Assembly: GCA_964608495.1 (NCBI GenBank)
Contig: CAZSOQ010000227.1
Location: 1-8,537 of the forward strand
Origin: JAKORR01 sp964608495
Lineage (GTDB): Bacteria > Armatimonadota > Zipacnadia > Zipacnadales > FEN-943
Length of the DNA stretch: 8,537 bases
Direction of reading: 5' to 3'
The translations under genes were made by a program, and so were the position numbers. Shown one piece after another: positions 4,750 through 8,537 of this stretch. The notes beneath the pieces are model-generated. The model ran no database searches. It was not told the DNA's origin and saw only the letters and a program-made list of their open reading frames with translations. The number at the start of each line of letters is the position of its first letter. The stretch's first letter is position 1.

Positions 4750-5898
4750 CTATTCCGCGAACAACGCCTCGATCTTGAGCTCCCACAGGGCGTTGTGGTA
4801 TTCCCTCAGCAGGTCGGCGAGCTTCTTCTCGCTCTGCCAGTCCCCCTGACGCGCGGCCGTCACGGCCTTCTCCGCCTCGTCCAGCCTCTGCCGCTGCTGC
4901 TGGGCTACCTCGCCGCCGCCGGCGCGGGCGACGAGCTGCTCGAATTCCCTGCGCTCGGCGGCCAGGTCAGTCTGCTCGAGGATGAGTGGGGTGAACTTCG
5001 TGTTGAGCAGGTCGGCCAGGGTCTCGCCGCTGTGGGCCTTGAGGTAATCCAGGGCCTCAACGTTGGTCAGCCCCTTGAAGTCCCAGAAGGCGAGGCGCAG
5101 GTCGCGCTGATCGGGCTTGAAGGTGATGGTGGTGGGCACGGCGTAGCCGCCCGGGGCGAACCGGACCTCCTCGGCCTGGGCGGGCATGAGGAGCAGACCG
5201 CAAGGACCCTCGCCCTCGCCGCGGGCGACGTCGAAGACCTCGTCCTCGTAGAGCGCCCACCAATTGTCCGCCGCGGGCACGGCCGAGGTGGCTCCCTCCT
5301 TCACCTCGGTGGCGGGCGTGAGGATCCTGCGGGCGCCCTGGCGCTTGTAGTGGGAGGTGAAGAAGCTGGGGTAGCAGTTGAGCGCGAGGGAGATGGACGT
5401 GGGGGGCTGGTTGGGCGCCAGGAGAATCTGGGTCTTCAGGCAGCGGCCGTTGGGCTCGAGGACGAAGGACACGCGCACGCGGCCGCCGGGGTAGTCCCAG
5501 ACCATGCGGCATAGGCCGCGGTCGCCGCTGTCCAGGGCGGCGAAGTCGGCCAGGGGATACTGGCCGATGTCTTCGCCGTCGAGGATGACGCGCAGGAAGC
5601 CGCTGTGGTACCAGTTGCAGGAGGCGGGCAGGGGCATGCCGATGTAGCCTTCGAGGGGGACGACCTTGGGGTCGTGGGCCTTGTCCACACAGGCACAGTA
5701 GCGGAGCTGGTAGGCCACGAGGTCGTTGCGCATGAGGATGTCGTGGTTGACTTGCTGGTGACCCTCATGGCCGGGATGGCCGGTCTGACGCAGGGCCGGG
5801 CCCCTGTCCTGCACCTCCACCTGCGGCGGTTCGTCGCCGGCCGCCGGGACCCAGGCGACGAGGACGACGGCGGCGAGGGCTATCCAGAGCCTGGACAT
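4750..5898 (-). CDS. Secreted protein of unknown function with His-rich N-terminus and C-terminal coiled coil
   Basis: The 382-residue protein starts with a clear Sec signal peptide: MSRLWIALAAVVLVAWVPAA, cleavage probably before GDEPP. The mature N-terminus has a histidine cluster (His41, 44, 47 and 52, within TGHPGHEGHQQVNHD). The main region (about 60-275) is rich in aromatic and beta-type sequence, with YPLADF, MVWDYPGGRVRVSFVLEPNG and NCYPSFFTSHY. This looks like a beta-sandwich or beta-supersandwich fold of the kind found in carbohydrate-active proteins, but that is inference. Cysteines are frequent (Cys68, 70, 94, 130, 153, 175 and 233), compatible with disulfides outside the cytoplasm. 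The C-terminal 310-372 is charged, helical and probably coiled-coil. I do not recognise the family. The start at 5898 is chosen because a good ribosome site and the signal peptide fit it; a start at 5934 would bury the signal sequence. It converges on nusB and is divergent from the gene at 6209. Confidence 0.8.
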   Translation of the reverse strand: MSRLWIALAAVVLVAWVPAAGDEPPQVEVQDRGPALRQTGHPGHEGHQQVNHDILMRNDLVAYQLRYCACVDKAHDPKVVPLEGYIGMPLPASCNWYHSGFLRVILDGEDIGQYPLADFAALDSGDRGLCRMVWDYPGGRVRVSFVLEPNGRCLKTQILLAPNQPPTSISLALNCYPSFFTSHYKRQGARRILTPATEVKEGATSAVPAADNWWALYEDEVFDVARGEGEGPCGLLLMPAQAEEVRFAPGGYAVPTTITFKPDQRDLRLAFWDFKGLTNVEALDYLKAHSGETLADLLNTKFTPLILEQTDLAAERREFEQLVARAGGGEVAQQQRQRLDEAEKAVTAARQGDWQSEKKLADLLREYHNALWELKIEALFAE

Positions 5899-5906
5899 TG
5901 GGCTGT

Positions 5907-5913
5907 CCTCCTT
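5907..5913 (-). promoter_or_regulatory. Ribosome binding site deciding the 5898 start
   Basis: On the minus strand AAGGAGG stands 8 bases before the ATG at 5898, an optimal spacing. This rules against the in-frame ATG at 5934, which has no comparable site. Confidence 0.7.
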
Positions 5914-6190
5914 CCCTAGCTCGGCACGACCCACGGACGGGGGTCCCTTTCGCGGCGCGGCGGCCGGTTCCTACCCGGCTGGGCTCGGACAGGCGGGCAG
6001 AGGGGACCACCGCAGGGCCACCGCCGCAGGCACGCGCCACGAGCTGCTTCGCGCCTCGCAGCGCGACCTGCGACTACAGACGACCCCTTGTGGTCGCGGG
6101 TTGGCCGCGGGACAGGATGACAGAGCACCGAAGAGAACAGGACGGGGGAATCCGGTGTGTCGGGCGAGCCGTCGGTGGCGCACGGCAAGG

Positions 6191-6197
6191 AAGGAGG
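6191..6197 (+). promoter_or_regulatory. Ribosome binding site deciding the 6209 start
   Basis: AAGGAGG lies 11 bases before the ATG at 6209, slightly long but the best site around. The in-frame ATG at 6101 has no such site and would add a basic, low-complexity 36-residue extension. Confidence 0.6.
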
Positions 6198-6208
6198 GCA
6201 CGAGGGCC

Positions 6209-7999
6209 ATGGCACGGTTCAGAGCGGCGCTGCTGTATGACGACGAGCTTCGGCGCGAGGCCAACGAGAGCCAGAGGAACTACTGGGCGGTCTACTACCG
6301 GGAGGTGCTGGAGCGGATCGGGCTACCGCACGAGGTGATCGGCCCGGAGGCGCTGTCCGATGGGACGCTGGGGGAGCACCGCATCCTGCTGTTGCCGCCT
6401 CTGGGCGAGGGATACCTGGGGCCGGAGGCGGTAGAGGAGCTGGCGCGGTGGGTAAGGGCAGGCGGGCTGCTCGTGGGCTTCGCGACGCGAGGACTGGACG
6501 GTCTCTTCGGCGTGCGCGTCGAGGACCAGATCCCGCAGCCGGGGGACGAGTTCACGCCGTCGGCCTGCCTGCGGCTGCGGGACGAGGAGTGGAGCATGCC
6601 GCTGCTGCCGGCGGAGGTGTCGGACGGGACGCTGCCGGTGCTGGCGCCCGTGGAGTGTCTGTCGGCGCCGGGGAGCCGGGAGCTGGCGCGGCTGTGCTCG
6701 CTCTTCGAGCGGGACCTGGGACGACCGGCGGTCACCTACCGCAGGGAGGGCGCGGGGGCCGTGTGCTACTGGGCCTTCGACCTGGCGCACTGCGTCTGGG
6801 CGATGCAGCAGGGGAGGCCGGTGGTGGATGACTATGACGGCGACGGGCAACTGCGGTCGAGGGACGGGATCGCGATAGGGCCGTGGCGGGGCGACCTGCC
6901 CTACGCCGACGTGATGCTCTTCGTGCTGCGGCGGGTGCTGGCCGAGCACGGGGCGGTGCTGCTGCACCAGCTTCCTCCGGCGGGCGACGGGTCGGTGCCC
7001 GACGCGGTGTTCCACTGGGGAGGCGACGACTGCGGCTGGCAGGAGGACTACCTGGCCGCGGCCGAGTTCATGCTGGGCGTGGGCCTGCCGTACCACATCA
7101 ACGTCCAGCAGGTGCCGGCCGGGAACCATCTGCTGCCGCGCGAGACCTTCGAGCGGCTGAGGAGCATGGGATGCGAGGTGGGCATCCAGTTCCGCCTGGT
7201 GCCGCCGGACGGGACGGGCCTGTACCACTTCACGAGGGAGGACCTGGAGTCCCAGCTCAGGTGGCACCGCGAGGCCTACGAGCAGACGCCTGTGGTGACG
7301 GTGTTCAGCCGCTGCGAGTGGACGGGATGGGCCGAGCCGGCGCGCTGGCTGGCCGAGCTGGGCATGAAGGGTGACAACAACCGCTTCGGGCGGGCCGGGC
7401 CGCTAGGCAACCCGCTGAACACCCTGAGCTTCGGCTTCGGGACCTGCTACCCCTTCTTCTACTACGAGGACTGGAGGCGGGGCAACCGGCGCATCCCCTT
7501 CACCTGTCAGCCCATCACGGACTATGAGTGCGGGTTCCGGTTCCCGGAGGACACGCCGGACTACCACGGGCTGCATCGCTCGATAGATCTGGCCGGGTTC
7601 TGGAACCTCACGATGAACCTCTTCCGGCATCCCTACTACATCGTGCGCACGCGGTCGCAGCCCGAGGCCATCAAGCACTCGCTGGGGTACATGGCGGAGC
7701 GAGGCATCAGTCCGGTGCACCTGGGCAGCGACGAGATGTGCCTGTGGTGGCACGCACGCAGCGCCTCGGCCGTGGAGGAAGTGGCCCGCGAGGAGGGCGC
7801 CATCGCGATACGCACGCGCGCGGAGCACGTGTCGGGCTGCGTGGTGCAGCTCCTGGTGGGCGAGGGCGAGCCGGGCCGGGTCGAGGTGGAGGGCAAACCG
7901 GCGCGCTACGTCGTGCGGGAGCAGCACGGGGCACGGTGGCTGTACGTGCCGATGCCGGCGGGCGAGGCGACGGCCGTGGTGAGGCCGGGCGGCCCGTGA
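6209..7999 (+). CDS. Large protein with amidotransferase-like N-terminus and polysaccharide-deacetylase-like core
   Basis: The 596-residue protein has no signal peptide or membrane segment. Residues about 4-105 resemble a glutamine-amidotransferase/ThuA-like Rossmann domain of the kind attached to glycosidases: MARFRAALLYDDELRREANE, a HRILLLPP strand and EAVEELARWVRAGGLLVGFA. There is no obvious catalytic Cys-His-Glu set. Residues about 264-390 resemble a NodB/polysaccharide deacetylase barrel: DAVFHWGGDDCGWQEDY with Asp273-Asp274 like the family's DD motif, an LPYHINVQQVP strand, and LRSMGCEVGIQF where active members have GHEIGxH. Gln327 stands at the usual histidine, so metal binding may be altered or lost. 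A region rich in aromatic residues (405-480) follows, and the end (545-592) looks like a beta-sandwich. A role in carbohydrate processing is plausible but unproven. It is convergent with the VOC gene, and no neighbour reveals a pathway. Gene reality is near certain from codon pattern and length. Confidence 0.8.
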   Translation: MARFRAALLYDDELRREANESQRNYWAVYYREVLERIGLPHEVIGPEALSDGTLGEHRILLLPPLGEGYLGPEAVEELARWVRAGGLLVGFATRGLDGLFGVRVEDQIPQPGDEFTPSACLRLRDEEWSMPLLPAEVSDGTLPVLAPVECLSAPGSRELARLCSLFERDLGRPAVTYRREGAGAVCYWAFDLAHCVWAMQQGRPVVDDYDGDGQLRSRDGIAIGPWRGDLPYADVMLFVLRRVLAEHGAVLLHQLPPAGDGSVPDAVFHWGGDDCGWQEDYLAAAEFMLGVGLPYHINVQQVPAGNHLLPRETFERLRSMGCEVGIQFRLVPPDGTGLYHFTREDLESQLRWHREAYEQTPVVTVFSRCEWTGWAEPARWLAELGMKGDNNRFGRAGPLGNPLNTLSFGFGTCYPFFYYEDWRRGNRRIPFTCQPITDYECGFRFPEDTPDYHGLHRSIDLAGFWNLTMNLFRHPYYIVRTRSQPEAIKHSLGYMAERGISPVHLGSDEMCLWWHARSASAVEEVAREEGAIAIRTRAEHVSGCVVQLLVGEGEPGRVEVEGKPARYVVREQHGARWLYVPMPAGEATAVVRPGGP

Positions 8000-8008
8000 C
8001 GCGCGGGC
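7992..8008. terminator. Weak candidate terminator hairpin at the end of the 6209 gene
   Basis: GCCCGTG and CGCGGGC can pair (seven pairs including one G-T) around an ACG loop. The stem covers the TGA stop at 7997-7999, between two convergent genes. No T-run follows on either strand, so the call is tentative. Confidence 0.22.
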
Positions 8009-8039
8009 AGGGGACGCGCCAGCCGTCGCGCCGGGCCGA

Positions 8040-8438
8040 TCACCGCAGCCAGGGCGCCTGCAGGCTGTCGTCGGTGTAGCCGTGGAGCTCGATGCGGTTG
8101 CCGTCGGGATCGCTCAGCCAGGCCTGCCAGCTATGGTCGGAGCCGAGGACCGGGTCGGTGACCTCGACGCCCCGGGCGCGAAGCTGCTCGACGGCGGCGG
8201 CGACGTCCTGGACCTCGAGGCAGAGGTGGCGGTAGGACGGCGCGGCGGCGTCGCGGACCTCGCCCACGAATAGCTCGATGAAGCTGCGTCCGCCCACGTG
8301 CAGGTACACCCCGAACTTGCGCCCCTCGTCGTTGATGAAGTCGAAGGCGTGCCTCAGGCCGAGAAGGTCCACATAGAAACGGGTGGCCTCTTCGAGGTCG
8401 CGAACGGTGAAACAGGCGTGCGCCAGTGCCTTGATCAT
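8040..8438 (-). CDS. VOC (glyoxalase/bleomycin-resistance/dioxygenase) superfamily protein
   Basis: The 132-residue protein has two beta-alpha-beta-beta-beta modules. The first begins IKALAHACFTVRDLEEATRFY and contains LLGLRH, then GRSFIELFVGE (50-60). The second begins YRHLCLEVQDVAAAVEQL (69-86) and ends WLSDPDGNRIELHGY (107-121). The four positions that bind metal in glyoxalase I-type members are all filled: His7, Glu55, His71 and Glu117. It should therefore be a metal-dependent enzyme. Lactoylglutathione lyase-like activity, thiol-conjugate chemistry or isomerase activity are all possible; the sequence alone does not decide the substrate. AAGGAGA lies 6 bases before the ATG at 8438. It is convergent with the gene ending at 7999, and the upstream 99 bp reach the window edge without another gene. 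Confidence 0.92.
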   Translation of the reverse strand: MIKALAHACFTVRDLEEATRFYVDLLGLRHAFDFINDEGRKFGVYLHVGGRSFIELFVGEVRDAAAPSYRHLCLEVQDVAAAVEQLRARGVEVTDPVLGSDHSWQAWLSDPDGNRIELHGYTDDSLQAPWLR

Positions 8439-8537
8439 GGCTTGTCTCCTTGTGCTGGCGTGGTCGGCGCTATCGCTGCCATGGGGGCGCCTGGTGCTCC
8501 CACTGGGCCTGACGACGCGAGTGTACCAGATGGGGGG

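Larger units (their letters stand above)
5899..6208. other. Divergent intergenic region, 310 bp, no gene supported
   Basis: The region separates the secreted-protein gene from the gene at 6209 and should hold promoters for both. I see ribosome sites at each end but no convincing -35/-10 pair in this GC-rich DNA. Inverted repeats include GACCC/GGGTC (5928-5932 and 5941-5945) and a nested set at 6062-6098. In the nested set, CGCGACC (6062-6068) or CGACC (6081-6085) can each pair with the same GGTCG(CG) arm (6092-6098). Open frames crossing this stretch on both strands look like chance frames in high-GC DNA: they have Arg/Pro/Gly-rich translations and no recognisable motif. Confidence 0.6.

Noticed and set aside
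5899..5934. Longer start for the secreted protein
   Set aside because: It would place 12 charged residues before a clear signal peptide and include the ribosome site in the coding part.
6061..6110. tRNA-like or small-RNA-like stem region
   Set aside because: No cloverleaf, anticodon loop or T-loop pattern can be formed; only short GC-rich stems.
6101..6208. Longer start for the 6209 gene
   Set aside because: The extension is basic and low in complexity, without a ribosome site; AAGGAGG precedes the ATG at 6209.
5898..6338. Plus-strand frame spanning the divergent intergenic region
   Set aside because: The translation is Arg/Gly/Thr-rich without motifs and overlaps the start of a certain gene in another frame.
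6323..7267. Minus-strand 314-codon frame opposite the 6209 gene
   Set aside because: His/Pro/Arg/Gln-rich antisense translation typical of high-GC shadow frames.
8520..8525. Extended -10-like TACACT on the minus strand upstream of the VOC gene
   Set aside because: It is about 80 bases before the start and its -35 would lie at or beyond the window edge, so it cannot be supported.

Overview
This is an 8.5-kb, very GC-rich bacterial window with ordinary bacterial gene density. Its core is a plus-strand cluster, efp – accB-like – prepilin-like gene – accC – DUF2273-like small membrane protein – nusB (1095-4724). The order efp/accB/accC/(Asp23-DUF2273 region)/nusB is known from Firmicutes and other Terrabacteria. 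A type IV prepilin-like protein with paired 'CP' motifs inside this operon, very high GC, and secreted or carbohydrate-related genes around it fit an uncultured-type lineage such as Armatimonadota or a relative. That assignment is an inference from gene style, not from a marker search.

Layout. Positions 1-1027 (minus) hold the N-terminal 342 codons of a YfhO-like multi-pass membrane protein that runs off the left edge. A 67-bp divergent intergenic region (1028-1094) lies between it and efp. A plausible sigma-70-type promoter for the efp operon overlaps the first codons of the yfhO-like gene, and an 8-bp perfect inverted repeat lies in the predicted efp leader. The six-gene operon follows with short gaps (15, 25, 62 and 11 bp) and one 8-bp overlap. 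nusB converges on a minus-strand gene for a secreted protein of unknown function (4750-5898). A 310-bp divergent intergenic region (5899-6208) then leads into a plus-strand 596-residue protein with an amidotransferase-like N-terminal region and a polysaccharide-deacetylase-like core (6209-7999). That gene converges on a minus-strand VOC/glyoxalase-superfamily gene (8040-8438). In the last 99 bp (8439-8537) I see only the upstream region of the VOC gene. No rRNA, tRNA, CRISPR array, insertion sequence or attachment site is visible.

How the genes fit together. The operon joins translation (EF-P), the first step of fatty-acid synthesis (biotin carboxylase and a carrier-like protein), a pilin-like protein, a small membrane protein and a transcription antitermination factor. 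The most striking point is that the accB-like protein has the full length and framework of a biotin carboxyl carrier but lacks the biotin-accepting lysine: the EAMKM site reads EALSR. AccC beside it keeps its catalytic residues. The carrier-like protein therefore cannot carry biotin in the normal way and may be a structural or regulatory subunit, analogous to the BADC proteins of plants. The EF-P has arginine (R32) instead of lysine at the tip that contacts the peptidyl-transferase centre, and AccC contains a Pro-Pro-Pro motif of the kind EF-P helps translate.

Composition. Plus-strand genes favour G-ending codons and minus-strand genes favour C-ending codons. The plus strand is therefore G-rich at silent positions whatever the gene orientation, as expected if it is the leading replication strand.
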